This document shows positions 29,842-38,828 of a DNA stretch of 64,000 nucleotides, piece by piece. The DNA lies in the NCBI GenBank assembly GCA_902787715.1, contig CADAHQ010000001.1:124001-188000 (forward strand), read 5' to 3'. A program made the position numbers and the translations under genes. The notes under the pieces are model-generated. The model was not told the origin of the DNA, did no database searches, and saw only the letters and a list, made by a program, of their open reading frames with translations. Source of the DNA: an uncultured Lachnospiraceae bacterium. GTDB taxonomy: Bacteria; Bacillota; Clostridia; Lachnospirales; Lachnospiraceae. Within the stretch, counting starts at the first letter, position 1; each line of letters opens with the position of its first letter.

Positions 29842-30846
29842 ATGAAGTGGACGGTGTACACCGTGACAACCAGCGTGGAGGCGGAGGATTACGTCTGTGC
29901 GGCTTTGATGGAGCTCGGGTTTGAGGGCGTTGAGATTGTGGACAATGTTCCCTTGACGGAGGCGGAAGCAAAGGCGCAGTTCATCGATATTCCCCTTGTC
30001 TGCGACGAGAGTGACACCACATCGCAGATCCGTTGCTATGAAGAGCTTACCGGCGATTCCGCTGACGAATCGGACATCGAAAAATCGGTGGCCTCCATTC
30101 GCGAAGCCGTTTCGGAATATGCCGATATCGTGGATTTGGGCGATTTCCGTGTGGACGTTTCCGTCACGGAGGACCTTGACTGGATAAACAACTGGAAGCA
30201 GTATTTTCATTCCTTCCGAATCGGTGAGGACATTTTGGTAAAGCCCACCTGGGAGACCGATGCGGAGATCCGGGACGGCGATATGGTGATTGAAATCGAC
30301 CCGGGCACGGCCTTCGGAACCGGTTCCCACGAGACCACGTGGCTATGCATCGAAGGGCTTCGGGATGTGGTGACGAAGGATACGGCTGTTCTTGATATCG
30401 GCTGCGGAAGCGGCATTCTTTCCATCGTCGCGATGAAACTCGGCGCAGCCTACGCCGTCGGCGTGGACATCGACCCGATTGCCGTGGACGTCTCCAAGGA
30501 AAATGCAACCCAGAACGGATTGTCCCTGTTTGAAGTGGAGGTTCCGGAGATTAAGCCGGGGACCGTGTCCTTCTTTGCAGGGGACGTGCTCTCGGATGAG
30601 GCATTTTGCGAGGCATTAACCCTTGAAAAATACCCGGTGGTGGTTGCGAACATCCTTGCGGATGTCATCATGCCCCTTGCGCCGGTTGTGAAACGATTTT
30701 TAACGAAGGACGGAGTGTTCCTTTGCTCCGGTATTTTGAATACACGGGAAGAGGAAGTGCGTGCGTCCCTTGCGAAGGATGGTTATGAAGTCATCGGCGT
30801 ACGCCGCAAAAACGATTGGGTAAGCCTGCTTGCCCGGGCTTTGTAG
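29842..30846 (+). CDS. prmA: Ribosomal protein L11 methyltransferase
   Basis: Trimethylates lysines and the N-terminus of L11. 334 residues: N-terminal substrate-recognition domain, then a SAM-binding fold with IDPGTAFGTGSHETT, motif I VLDIGCGSGILSI and VVANILADVI. ATG 29842 follows GGAGGTG; an upstream in-frame codon at 29767 lies in the promoter. rsmE starts ten bases after the stop. Confidence 0.95.
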   Translation: MKWTVYTVTTSVEAEDYVCAALMELGFEGVEIVDNVPLTEAEAKAQFIDIPLVCDESDTTSQIRCYEELTGDSADESDIEKSVASIREAVSEYADIVDLGDFRVDVSVTEDLDWINNWKQYFHSFRIGEDILVKPTWETDAEIRDGDMVIEIDPGTAFGTGSHETTWLCIEGLRDVVTKDTAVLDIGCGSGILSIVAMKLGAAYAVGVDIDPIAVDVSKENATQNGLSLFEVEVPEIKPGTVSFFAGDVLSDEAFCEALTLEKYPVVVANILADVIMPLAPVVKRFLTKDGVFLCSGILNTREEEVRASLAKDGYEVIGVRRKNDWVSLLARAL

Positions 30847-30855
30847 GAGGATTCC

Positions 30856-31620
30856 ATGCCGCGCTTTTTTGTGGAGCCGGAAGCCGTGTCGGAAGAATTT
30901 ATCACGGTGACGGAGAGCGATTACAATCACATTCGCAATGTGCTTCGGATGCGCGTCGGCAATTCCCTCACGGTGTGCGACGGGGAAGGGACGGACTACG
31001 TGTGCGAGGTGGATGCATTTGACGCCGGAACATGCCGCCTGCGCATTTTATCGCGGGCAAATTCCGCCGTGGAACTGCCTCTCGCAATCACGCTCTATCA
31101 GGGGCTTCCGAAGAAGGATAAGATGGAATTGATCGTCCAGAAAGCCGTGGAACTCGGTGCGGTGCGCATCGTGCCGGTTCTCTGCAAACGGACGGTGGTG
31201 AAAATTGAGGATAAAAAGCGGGAGGAGCGCAAGACAGAACGGTTCAACGCAATCTCCGAAAGTGCCGCCAAGCAAAGCGGCCGAGGAATCGTGCCTGAAG
31301 TAGCAGCGCCGATGCCCTTTACTCAGGCGATGAAGAATGCCTGTGCCACATGCAAAACCGTGCTCCTTCCCTACGAAAATGCGCTCGGAATGAAGGCGAC
31401 GAAGGAGGCCTTTGCAGAGGCAATTGCAACGGGAAGCGTTGCTGTCTTCATAGGTCCCGAGGGCGGTTTTGAGCGGGAGGAAGTTGCCCTTGCGGAACAA
31501 TCGGGCGCCCGGATCATCAGCCTGGGAAGGCGGATCCTTCGGACCGAAACCGCCGGACTTACGGTGCTTTCAGCATTGATGCTTGCCTCGGAGGAGGCTT
31601 CGGAGGGAGAGATCGAATGA
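30856..31620 (+). CDS. rsmE: 16S rRNA m3U1498 methyltransferase
   Basis: Methylates N3 of U1498 in the decoding region. The 254-residue SPOUT-class protein has an N-terminal PUA-like domain (MPRFFVEPEAVSEEF) and the knotted SAM domain with FIGPEGGFEREEVALA and LGRRILRTETAGL, which are characteristic. Its stop overlaps the cysteine desulfurase start (ATGA). Confidence 0.96.
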   Translation: MPRFFVEPEAVSEEFITVTESDYNHIRNVLRMRVGNSLTVCDGEGTDYVCEVDAFDAGTCRLRILSRANSAVELPLAITLYQGLPKKDKMELIVQKAVELGAVRIVPVLCKRTVVKIEDKKREERKTERFNAISESAAKQSGRGIVPEVAAPMPFTQAMKNACATCKTVLLPYENALGMKATKEAFAEAIATGSVAVFIGPEGGFEREEVALAEQSGARIISLGRRILRTETAGLTVLSALMLASEEASEGEIE

Positions 31621-32804
31621 GAGAAATCTATCTGGACAATGCCGCCACAACGCGGGTACTTCCGGAAGCAATTGATATCATGACCAAGGTGATGGCGGAG
31701 GATTACGGAAATCCTTCGTCGCTGCACACCAAAGGCTATATTGCAGAGCAGTATGTGACAGAGGCCCGCAAAGCAATTGCAGCAAGCTTAAAGGCTTCCG
31801 AAAGCGAGATTGTGTTCACCTCAGGCGGAACGGAATCCAACAATGCGGCACTTTTGTGCGGCGCAGACGCAAGAAAGCGGAGCGGGAAGCATATTATTAC
31901 GACACGTATCGAGCACGCCTCGGTCTATCAGCCGATTTTACGGCTCGAGGAGCTCGGCTACGACGTGACATTCCTTCCGGTGGACGCTGGCGGCCTTGTG
32001 TCGCCTGAGGAACTTCGAAAAGCTCTTCGTGACGACACGGTTTTGGTGTCGATTATGGCTGTCAACAACGAAATCGGCGCCGTGGAGCCTATTGCGGAGC
32101 TTGCGGAAATCGCCCACGGCTTCAAAAAGGACATTTTGTTTCACACCGATGCGATTCAGGGCTACGGCAAGATTCCGATTATCCCGAAGCGCATGGGCAT
32201 CGATTTGATGTCCGTAAGCGGCCACAAGTTAAACGGCCCGAAGGGAAGCGGCTTTTTGTACATCCGCGATAAACTCGCCATGAAACCCTTTATCTACGGC
32301 GGAGGGCAGCAGAAGGACCGCCGTTCCGGCACGGAGAATGTACCGGCAATCGCAGGTCTGGGCATTGCAGTCAAGGCTTATTTCTCAGATGCGGAAGCAA
32401 GACGTGAGGCAATGTTTGAACGTAAAGAACAGCTGATCCGCGCTATGGAGGGAATTCCGGGCACCACCGTCAACGCTGTTTTTGCCACGGAAAATGCACC
32501 CCTTCCGATGCGTGTGCGCAAAACCGCACCGCATATTGTGAGTGTAAGCTTCGCGGGGATCCGCAGCGAGGTGCTTCTCCATGCACTTGCGGAGAAGGGC
32601 ATCTATGTTTCCTCTGGGTCGGCATGTTCTTCCAACCATCCGGCCATCAGCGGAACGCTGTCCGCCATCGGTGTTTCGAAGGATCTTCTGGACAGTACAC
32701 TCCGGTTCAGCTTCTCACCGGAAACGACGGAAGAGGAGATTGCACTCTGCGCGGACGCGCTTCGCGAGCTCGTCCCGGTTTTATCTAAGTACCGGAGAGG
32801 ATAA
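31617..32804 (+). CDS. iscS: Cysteine desulfurase (IscS/NifS family)
   Basis: PLP enzyme that releases sulfur from cysteine as a persulfide. The 395-residue protein has DNAATTRV at the N-terminus, TSGGTESNNAA, the Schiff-base Lys204 in SGHKLNGPKGSG, and the active Cys337 in SSGSACSSN. It is directly followed by thiI, so it probably supplies the sulfur for 4-thiouridine in tRNA, possibly also for other users. No iscU or nifU lies next to it. Confidence 0.95.
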   Translation: MREIYLDNAATTRVLPEAIDIMTKVMAEDYGNPSSLHTKGYIAEQYVTEARKAIAASLKASESEIVFTSGGTESNNAALLCGADARKRSGKHIITTRIEHASVYQPILRLEELGYDVTFLPVDAGGLVSPEELRKALRDDTVLVSIMAVNNEIGAVEPIAELAEIAHGFKKDILFHTDAIQGYGKIPIIPKRMGIDLMSVSGHKLNGPKGSGFLYIRDKLAMKPFIYGGGQQKDRRSGTENVPAIAGLGIAVKAYFSDAEARREAMFERKEQLIRAMEGIPGTTVNAVFATENAPLPMRVRKTAPHIVSVSFAGIRSEVLLHALAEKGIYVSSGSACSSNHPAISGTLSAIGVSKDLLDSTLRFSFSPETTEEEIALCADALRELVPVLSKYRRG

Positions 32805-32885
32805 ATAACGCGATATTTATGTTTTGAAATGAATAATACGTGAAATTGCGAGAATTTATACAAAAATACAGGAGAAATTCATCCC

Positions 32886-34076
32886 ATGTACCATGCTTTT
32901 TTGATCAAATACGCAGAGATCGGCTTGAAAGGAAACAACCGCTCGTATTTTGAGGATTGTCTTGTAAAACAGCTTCGTTACAGCCTCAGACAGGCCGGAA
33001 GTGACTATCAGGTCCGTAAGGAACCGGGCCGTATCTTTGTGGAATGCCCGGAGAATTATGATTACGACGACACTGTGGAAGCCATTTCCCGTGTGTTCGG
33101 CGTTTCGGGATACTGTCCGGTGGAAATTGAGCGGAGCACGGCATGGGAAGACATCCTTGCCGCCTGCGAGCGCTATGTAAACGAACATGTACCGAATAAG
33201 AACGTGACCTTCAAGGTGTTCTGCAAGCGCGGCAACAAGGATTACCCCAAGACATCACCGAAAATCTGTGCGGAGATCGGCGAGTATCTTCTCGGCAAAT
33301 TCCCCGAGCTCTCGGTAGATGTTGTAAACCCGCAACTTTCCTTCACGGTTGAAGTGCGTGGACGCGTCTACATTTACACCGACACCTACGCAGGCCCCGG
33401 CGGAATGCCTGTGGGTTGCAACGGCAAAGCCATGTTGCTTCTGTCCGGCGGCATCGACAGTCCCGTTGCCGGCTATATGATTGCAAAGCGCGGCGTCTAT
33501 ATCGACGCCACCTACTTCCATGCGCCGCCGTACACCAGCGAGCGTGCGCTTCAGAAGGTTATCGACCTGGCAAAAATTATTTCGGCGTATACGGGACCGA
33601 TTCATCTGAATGTGGTGAATTTTACGGAGATTCAGATGTTTATTTACGACCGTTGCCCCCACGACGAGCTCACGATTCTCATGCGCCGATACATGATGCG
33701 GATTGCGGAGAGCATCGCCAAGGAGCACGACTGCCTGGCGCTGGTTACCGGCGAGAGCATCGGTCAGGTGGCGAGCCAAACCATGCAGAGCTTAAACACT
33801 ACCAATGCGGTGTGCACCTTGCCTGTTTACCGGCCTTTGATTGCCTTTGACAAAGAGGATATCGTTGCCATTTCCAAGAAAATCGGCACTTACGAGACGA
33901 GCATTCTGCCCTTTGAGGACTGTTGCACGATTTACGTGGCAAAGCATCCGGTGACGAAGCCCATTGTGAAGGCTATGGAGAAGTCCGAAAAGCTGTTGGC
34001 GGACAAGATTGACGAGATGATTGAGAGAGCATTGGCGGAGCGCAAGGTCATCCGTCTTGCGCCGGACACGAAATAA
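32886..34076 (+). CDS. thiI: tRNA 4-thiouridine synthase ThiI, rhodanese-less form
   Basis: Adenylates and thiolates U8 of tRNA. The 396-residue protein has an N-terminal ferredoxin-like and THUMP region (about 1-165) and a PP-loop domain with LLSGGIDSPVAGYM near residue 186. The C-terminal rhodanese domain of enterobacterial ThiI is absent; a CC pair in PFEDCCTIYVAKHP is kept. The upstream cysteine desulfurase is the likely direct sulfur donor, as in other Firmicutes. Confidence 0.94.
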   Translation: MYHAFLIKYAEIGLKGNNRSYFEDCLVKQLRYSLRQAGSDYQVRKEPGRIFVECPENYDYDDTVEAISRVFGVSGYCPVEIERSTAWEDILAACERYVNEHVPNKNVTFKVFCKRGNKDYPKTSPKICAEIGEYLLGKFPELSVDVVNPQLSFTVEVRGRVYIYTDTYAGPGGMPVGCNGKAMLLLSGGIDSPVAGYMIAKRGVYIDATYFHAPPYTSERALQKVIDLAKIISAYTGPIHLNVVNFTEIQMFIYDRCPHDELTILMRRYMMRIAESIAKEHDCLALVTGESIGQVASQTMQSLNTTNAVCTLPVYRPLIAFDKEDIVAISKKIGTYETSILPFEDCCTIYVAKHPVTKPIVKAMEKSEKLLADKIDEMIERALAERKVIRLAPDTK

Positions 34077-34110
34077 AAAATAACGGGCATTGCTTATCCG
34101 GCAATGCCCG
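34071..34110 (-). terminator. Terminator of the HPr-like gene (possibly also for thiI)
   Basis: Perfect 10-bp stem CGGGCATTGC (34084-34093) / GCAATGCCCG (34101-34110), seven-base loop. The T tract is good on the - strand (complement of the A run at 34071-34080) and poor on the + strand. Confidence 0.88.
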
Positions 34111-34135
34111 CTTCCTTAAAGCTTATTTGCGTACC

Positions 34136-34372
34136 TTAAGCCTGGCAGAGGTACGGTTTCAAAACATCGAGGATGGTGTCGATTTCCTCATCGTTGTGAA
34201 TGTTCAGCGTGATCGGCCGGGAGAGGTCGAGGCTGAAGATTCCCATGATGGACTTTGCATCGATGACATAACGTCCCGACACGAGATCGAAGTCGGAATC
34301 GAATCTTGTGATGTCATTGACGAAATTCTTCACCTTATCGATGGAATTCAGCGTAATCGTAACCGTTTTCAT
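34136..34372 (-). CDS. HPr-like protein without the phosphotransfer histidine
   Basis: 78 residues with the HPr fold pattern. The Ser46 region is well conserved (DAKSIMGIFSLDLS, compare KSIMGVMSL of HPr). The His15 motif (HARPA) is gone: the same place reads NSIDKVKNF. It therefore cannot act in PTS phosphotransfer but could be phosphorylated on serine and bind CcpA-type partners, as Crh does. The gene has its own promoter, a good ribosome-binding site (AAGGAGGAAG) and terminator. Regulatory role is inferred. Confidence 0.85.
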   Translation of the reverse strand: MKTVTITLNSIDKVKNFVNDITRFDSDFDLVSGRYVIDAKSIMGIFSLDLSRPITLNIHNDEEIDTILDVLKPYLCQA

Positions 34373-34391
34373 ATTTCTTCCTCCTTAGTAC

Positions 34392-34411
34392 GGTGCTATG
34401 TTCATAGTACC
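34392..34411. promoter_or_regulatory. Inverted repeat over the HPr-like promoter (possible operator)
   Basis: Arms GGTGCTATG (34392-34400) and CATAGTACC (34403-34411), eight of nine positions complementary, two-base centre. It covers the -10 box of the - strand promoter at 34404-34432. Confidence 0.5.
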
Positions 34412-34432
34412 TTTTCGGATGGAAAAAGTCAA
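34404..34432 (-). promoter_or_regulatory. Promoter of the HPr-like gene
   Basis: On the - strand TTGACT (34427-34432), 17-base spacer, TACTAT (34404-34409). Confidence 0.75.
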
Positions 34433-34473
34433 TTGTTTTTCGGCAGAAATCAGAAGTCATTATCGGAGTTAGC

Positions 34474-35859
34474 ATGGAAAATTCTCTGCAAAACAAAACC
34501 TTCGCGATTCACACCCTGGGATGCAAGGTCAACGCCTGCGAATCCGAGGCAATCCGCGAGCAGCTCTTAGGGTGCGGTGCCCTGGAAGTCCCCTTCGGAG
34601 AGCCGGCGGACATCGCCATCGTAAACACCTGTACGGTAACGAATATTGCCGACCGGAAATCGCGGCAAATGCTTCACCGTGCCAGGACGGTGTCCCCGAA
34701 TTGTCTGATTCTGGCAACCGGCTGTTACGTGCAAAACAACGTTAAGACCGAAGCTGATGAAAGTGTCGATATCTTCGTCGGAAACAAGCGTAAAGGCGAG
34801 ATTGCGCAGATCCTCTGTGAGGTGATGAAGCGCGTCGCAGGCGGCGAGAAGGCGCCGTTTTACTATATCGGCGAGGATACGGCTGCAACAGCCTTCGAGG
34901 ACCTTCCGCCGGTGCACGCAGGCGTGCGCACGAGGGCCTTTTTAAAGATTCAAGACGGGTGCAACCAGTTCTGCAGCTATTGTATCATTCCCTTTGCCCG
35001 GGGGCGTATCTGTTCCCGCAGCGAGACTTCGGTTCTTACCGAGGTTTGCGGAGTGGCTACCGAGGGCGTTTCCGAAGTCGTATTAAACGGAATTCATCTG
35101 TCGTCCTACGGATTGGAGACCAGAAGCGTTTCGGAGCAGGCGTCGCTAACGGTAAACGAGGGCGAATTGCCGCTTCTGTCACTTCTTCGCAAGGTGAATG
35201 CCATTGAAGGAATCAAGCGAATCCGGCTCGGTTCCTTAGAGCCCAGAGCCCTCACGGAAGAGACCGTACAGGGCCTTGCGCAGATTGATAAGCTTTGTCC
35301 GCAGTTCCATCTGTCGCTGCAGAGCGGATGCGATAAGACACTGCGGGCAATGAACCGCAAATACACCGCGGAAGAATTTGCCGAAGTTGTGCGCAGACTT
35401 CGGATCCATTTTCGAAATCCTGCAATCACAACGGATATTATCGTGGGCTTCCCGCAGGAGAGCGAGGAGGATTTTCAGGAGTCCATGGTTTTTGCGAAGA
35501 GAATCGGCTTTGCGCAGGTTCATGTGTTCCCGTATTCCCGGAGAAAGGGCACCGTTGCGGACCGCATGAGCGGCCAGTTGACGGAGGCGGAGAAGAAGCG
35601 CCGCGCCGGATTGTTGATTGCGGCAACGGAGGAGACAAAGCTATCATACCGCAAAGGATTCCTCGGTGAAAAACTCTCCGTGTTATTTGAGGAAAAGGCC
35701 CTGATTGACGGTGATTGGTACTATATCGGATACAGCAGGGAATATGTGCCGGTTGCATTGGCCGCAGCGCGTGATGTCACGAATTGCGAGCTCACGGTGA
35801 CGGGCGTCCGATTGCTGTCCGACGGAACGCTTCTTGCACAAGAAAGTGTTGCTATTTGA
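34474..35859 (+). CDS. mtaB: tRNA t6A37 methylthiotransferase MtaB
   Basis: Radical SAM enzyme that adds a methylthio group to t6A37 of tRNAs reading ANN codons. 461 residues: UPF0004 domain (HTLGCKVNACES with the first cluster cysteine, NTCTVTN, ATGCYVQNN), radical SAM core with C-x3-C-x2-C in DGCNQFCSYCIIPFARG near residue 165, and a C-terminal TRAM domain. The HTLGCKVN start and length separate it from MiaB. Upstream, the order prmA-rsmE-mtaB known from Bacillus is interrupted by iscS-thiI and the HPr-like gene. Confidence 0.94.
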   Translation: MENSLQNKTFAIHTLGCKVNACESEAIREQLLGCGALEVPFGEPADIAIVNTCTVTNIADRKSRQMLHRARTVSPNCLILATGCYVQNNVKTEADESVDIFVGNKRKGEIAQILCEVMKRVAGGEKAPFYYIGEDTAATAFEDLPPVHAGVRTRAFLKIQDGCNQFCSYCIIPFARGRICSRSETSVLTEVCGVATEGVSEVVLNGIHLSSYGLETRSVSEQASLTVNEGELPLLSLLRKVNAIEGIKRIRLGSLEPRALTEETVQGLAQIDKLCPQFHLSLQSGCDKTLRAMNRKYTAEEFAEVVRRLRIHFRNPAITTDIIVGFPQESEEDFQESMVFAKRIGFAQVHVFPYSRRKGTVADRMSGQLTEAEKKRRAGLLIAATEETKLSYRKGFLGEKLSVLFEEKALIDGDWYYIGYSREYVPVALAAARDVTNCELTVTGVRLLSDGTLLAQESVAI

Positions 35860-35877
35860 AGCATTTTGCGGTATTAT
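35849..35877 (+). promoter_or_regulatory. Promoter for the ireB cluster
   Basis: TTGCTA at 35849-35854 (inside the end of mtaB), 17-base spacer, TATTAT at 35872-35877, about 90 bases before the ireB start. Confidence 0.6.
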
Positions 35878-35973
35878 ATACTGTGTATGTGCAGGATAAG
35901 GCAGGCGGTTTTTCAAAACCTGTCGCCGGCAACAAAGCGCAGTCAGCGTAAGAGAAGAGTGAGGTGGTATTCC

Positions 35974-36228
35974 ATGAGCAGTAACACGGTACATTTTACA
36001 TCCCCGGAGCATTCCAACGAGAGAATCCATGAGGTCCTTGACCTTGTATATATGGCACTTCGCGAGAAAGGGTATAATCCTACCGCGCAGATCGTCGGCT
36101 ATCTGATGAGCGGGGATCCCACGTATATCACCAGCCATATGAACGCCCGCAGCGCCATTGCAAAGGTAGAGCGCGACGAGATTATCGAGGAGCTCGTCAA
36201 GATCTACATCAGCAACATCGAATTTTAA
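35974..36228 (+). CDS. ireB: IreB family regulatory phosphoprotein (UPF0297)
   Basis: 84-residue protein of the UPF0297 family; in Enterococcus IreB is a substrate of the IreK Ser/Thr kinase and affects cephalosporin resistance. Recognised by [34 protein letters not shown] 35974 follows GAGGTGG; an in-frame upstream codon lies in the promoter region. It heads the conserved trio with yqgF and DUF1292. Confidence 0.94.
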   Translation: MSSNTVHFTSPEHSNERIHEVLDLVYMALREKGYNPTAQIVGYLMSGDPTYITSHMNARSAIAKVERDEIIEELVKIYISNIEF

Positions 36229-36232
36229 AAAC

Positions 36233-36264
36233 GGGGGAAAGCGGCCTTCGGGCCGCAGTTTCGC
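36233..36264 (+). promoter_or_regulatory. Hairpin between ribosome-binding site and start of yqgF
   Basis: GGGGGAAA (36233-36240), then stem GCGGCC-TTCG-GGCCGC (36241-36256), then eight bases to ATG 36265. No other Shine-Dalgarno sequence is visible. Folding would bring GGGGG to about normal distance from the start codon. The effect is inferred. Confidence 0.5.
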
Positions 36265-36750
36265 ATGCAGGAATTTTGTTTGCTCGGCCTCGATTTCGGG
36301 GCTGCAACCGTCGGTGTCGCCGGCAGTGACGGTTTGTTTTTGACAGCACAGCCGCTCGAAGTAATCCGCAGAAAGCATGAGTCAAAGCTTCGCCAGACCT
36401 ATGCCCGCATCGAGGAGATTGCGAGAGAGCGCGGTGTGAATGCGCTTGTCATCGGGTATCCGAAGAAGTTGGATAACTCTGTCGGTGAGCGCGCTGAGAA
36501 GACCGAAGCTTTCGCGGCAGACCTGGAGAGACGTACGGGGCTGCCGGTTGTTTTGTGGGACGAGAGACTGACCACGGTAGAGGCGAACCGGGCTCTGGAA
36601 GCAAGCGGTGTGGACAGAGCGAAGAAAGAGGCCGTCATCGATAAGCTCGCTGCGGTGGTAATCCTGCAGTCCTACATGGAATTCTTACGAAACAGCGAAG
36701 AGGAGCGGGAATCCCTTCGCAGTAAGATCCGGGTGAGTCAGCTCGGATAA
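36265..36750 (+). CDS. yqgF: YqgF/RuvX-type nuclease
   Basis: RNase H-fold protein involved in 16S rRNA 5' end maturation in E. coli and long listed as a putative Holliday junction resolvase. 161 residues with [15 protein letters not shown] at the N-terminus (catalytic Asp), [13 protein letters not shown] and [11 protein letters not shown]. In the usual GxPxxxDG position it reads GYPKKLDNS. Cotranscribed with ireB and the DUF1292 gene. Confidence 0.92.
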   Translation: MQEFCLLGLDFGAATVGVAGSDGLFLTAQPLEVIRRKHESKLRQTYARIEEIARERGVNALVIGYPKKLDNSVGERAEKTEAFAADLERRTGLPVVLWDERLTTVEANRALEASGVDRAKKEAVIDKLAAVVILQSYMEFLRNSEEERESLRSKIRVSQLG

Positions 36751-36821
36751 TGCACAAACAAAGGCATTTTCGCTTAATCTTCGGAAATGCGGACACGGAG
36801 AAGAACAGGGGAGACTTAAAA

Positions 36822-37106
36822 ATGAACGAAAAAGATACAAAAGATACAAAATCAACAACAGTTTTCTTTGAGGATGAGGAAGGGACGCGCGTGCCTTTTG
36901 AGGTTTTGGCGCAGACCACCTTCGAAGAGCGGGAATATCTTCTGGTTCAGGATCCGGAAGAGGGGCTTGCCTTCATCCTGGAGGCGGAGAAGGTCTCGGA
37001 TGAGGATGTCACCTACCGGATGGTGGACGATGATGAAGAGCTTCGAAAGCTCGGCGATGTATTTGCCGAGATCCTTGAGGACGTTGATTTTGAGTATGAA
37101 ACGTAA
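36822..37106 (+). CDS. DUF1292 protein (UPF0473)
   Basis: 94-residue acidic protein of unknown function with the family core EEGTRVPFEVLAQTTFEEREYLLV. Start 36822 follows AGGGGAG; an in-frame codon at 36750 overlapping the yqgF stop is less likely. In Bacillus (yrzB) it lies in the same trio yrzL-yrrK-yrzB. The RNase J gene follows 12 bases later. Confidence 0.9.
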   Translation: MNEKDTKDTKSTTVFFEDEEGTRVPFEVLAQTTFEEREYLLVQDPEEGLAFILEAEKVSDEDVTYRMVDDDEELRKLGDVFAEILEDVDFEYET

Positions 37107-37118
37107 AGAAAGGATCGT

Positions 37119-38795
37119 ATGAGCTCGAAAGGTTCAAGAAGAAAGAAAGAATTAAAAATCATTCCTCTCGGAGGTTTGGAACAGGTCGGTATGAATATTA
37201 CCGCCTTCTGCTACGGAGAGGATATCATTGTTGTTGACTGCGGACTCGCATTTCCCAGTGATGACATGCTCGGTATCGACCTTGTCATCCCGGATGTGAC
37301 CTTCCTTCGGGAGCACAAAGACCAGGTGCGCGGTTTCTTTATCACGCACGGACACGAGGACCACATCGGTGCATTGCCGTATGTCCTCCGTGAGGTTCCT
37401 GCTCCCGTCTACGGAACACAGCTTACCATAGCCATCATCGCCAACAAGCTTGAAGAGGCTACTCAGGAAGTGGAAGTGCCCCTCGAGGTTGTGGAGTACG
37501 GCGATGTCGTCACCTGCGGTGCATTGAGTGTAGAGTATATCCGCACGAACCACAGTGTAGCAGGTTCCAGCGCATTAGCCATCACGTCGCCTGCGGGAAC
37601 CGTGATTCACACGGGCGATTTCAAGATTGATTTTACCCCCGTTTACGGGGACACAATCGACCTGCAGCGTTTGGGTGTCCTGGGCACCAAGGGCGTGCTT
37701 GCCCTTCTTTGTGACTCCACAAACGCGTTAAAGCCCGGCATGACCATGTCGGAGCGGACCGTCGGAAAGACCTTTGACAACATTTTTGCGGACAATGCAA
37801 CCCACCGGATTATCGTTGCGACCTTCGCTTCGAACGTTGACCGCATCCAGCAGATTATCGACTGTGCCGTCAAATACGGCCGCAAAGTGGCCATCGACGG
37901 ACGCAGCATGGTGAATATTGTTAATACCGCAGTGGAACTCGGATATATCCGCATGCCGGAGAATCTGCTGATCCCGCTGGAGGAGATTTCCAGGTATCCT
38001 TCGGAGCAGACGGTTTTGATTATGACCGGAAGCCAGGGCGAGCCCATGGCGGCCCTCTCGAGAGTTGCAGCCTGTGCTCACAAAAAGATTGCCGTTTTGC
38101 CGGGGGATGTGGTTATCATCAGCTCGACACCGATTCCCGGAAACGAGAAGAGCGTATTTAAGCTCATCAACGACCTGTCGGTGCTGGGCGCTCACGTTAT
38201 TTTCCAGGATACCCACGTTTCGGGCCATGCCTGTCAGGATGAGATTCGCTTCCTGTACAGCCTGATTCGCCCGAAGTATGCCATTCCGATTCACGGAGAA
38301 TTCCGTCATCGCATAGCCCAGCGGAATCTTGTTCTGGACCTCGGATGGGACAAGGAAAATGTCATAGTATTAAAGTCCGGAGACGTGCTTTCGCTTTCGT
38401 CGAAATCCGCGGAGATTACCGATACGGTTCCTGCAAGAGGCATTCTTGTGGACGGCCTCGGCATCGGCGACGTCGGAAACATCGTGCTTCGCGACAGACA
38501 GTATCTCTCGGAGAACGGTATCTTCATCGTTTCCGTATGTCTGGACACCGAGGAGATGCGCTTCTTAAGCGGGCCGGAGATTGTGACGAAGGGATTTGTC
38601 TACATCAAGGACGCGGAGGATATGATCAACCGCGCTACGGATATTGTGAACGAATGCATGGAGAATTTCGAGGACAGCCGAAGCCGCGATGTAAACCGGC
38701 TGAAAGCGGACATCCGCAATGCCCTCAGTGAATTTATCTGGCGAGAGCTTCGCCGCCGTCCGATGATACTTCCGATTGTGACGGAATGTTTTTAA
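37119..38795 (+). CDS. rnj: Ribonuclease J
   Basis: 5' to 3' exo- and endoribonuclease central to mRNA decay and rRNA maturation in Firmicutes. 558 residues: metallo-beta-lactamase core with FITHGHEDHIGALPYVL (catalytic His/Asp set, about residues 73-89), the beta-CASP region with MTGSQGEPMAALSR, and the C-terminal dimerisation domain. Length and motifs are normal for RNase J1/J2; only one is in the window. Confidence 0.96.
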   Translation: MSSKGSRRKKELKIIPLGGLEQVGMNITAFCYGEDIIVVDCGLAFPSDDMLGIDLVIPDVTFLREHKDQVRGFFITHGHEDHIGALPYVLREVPAPVYGTQLTIAIIANKLEEATQEVEVPLEVVEYGDVVTCGALSVEYIRTNHSVAGSSALAITSPAGTVIHTGDFKIDFTPVYGDTIDLQRLGVLGTKGVLALLCDSTNALKPGMTMSERTVGKTFDNIFADNATHRIIVATFASNVDRIQQIIDCAVKYGRKVAIDGRSMVNIVNTAVELGYIRMPENLLIPLEEISRYPSEQTVLIMTGSQGEPMAALSRVAACAHKKIAVLPGDVVIISSTPIPGNEKSVFKLINDLSVLGAHVIFQDTHVSGHACQDEIRFLYSLIRPKYAIPIHGEFRHRIAQRNLVLDLGWDKENVIVLKSGDVLSLSSKSAEITDTVPARGILVDGLGIGDVGNIVLRDRQYLSENGIFIVSVCLDTEEMRFLSGPEIVTKGFVYIKDAEDMINRATDIVNECMENFEDSRSRDVNRLKADIRNALSEFIWRELRRRPMILPIVTECF

Positions 38796-38828
38796 GCGCG
38801 CAGGCATATTTACGCGCGGGGAGGAATT

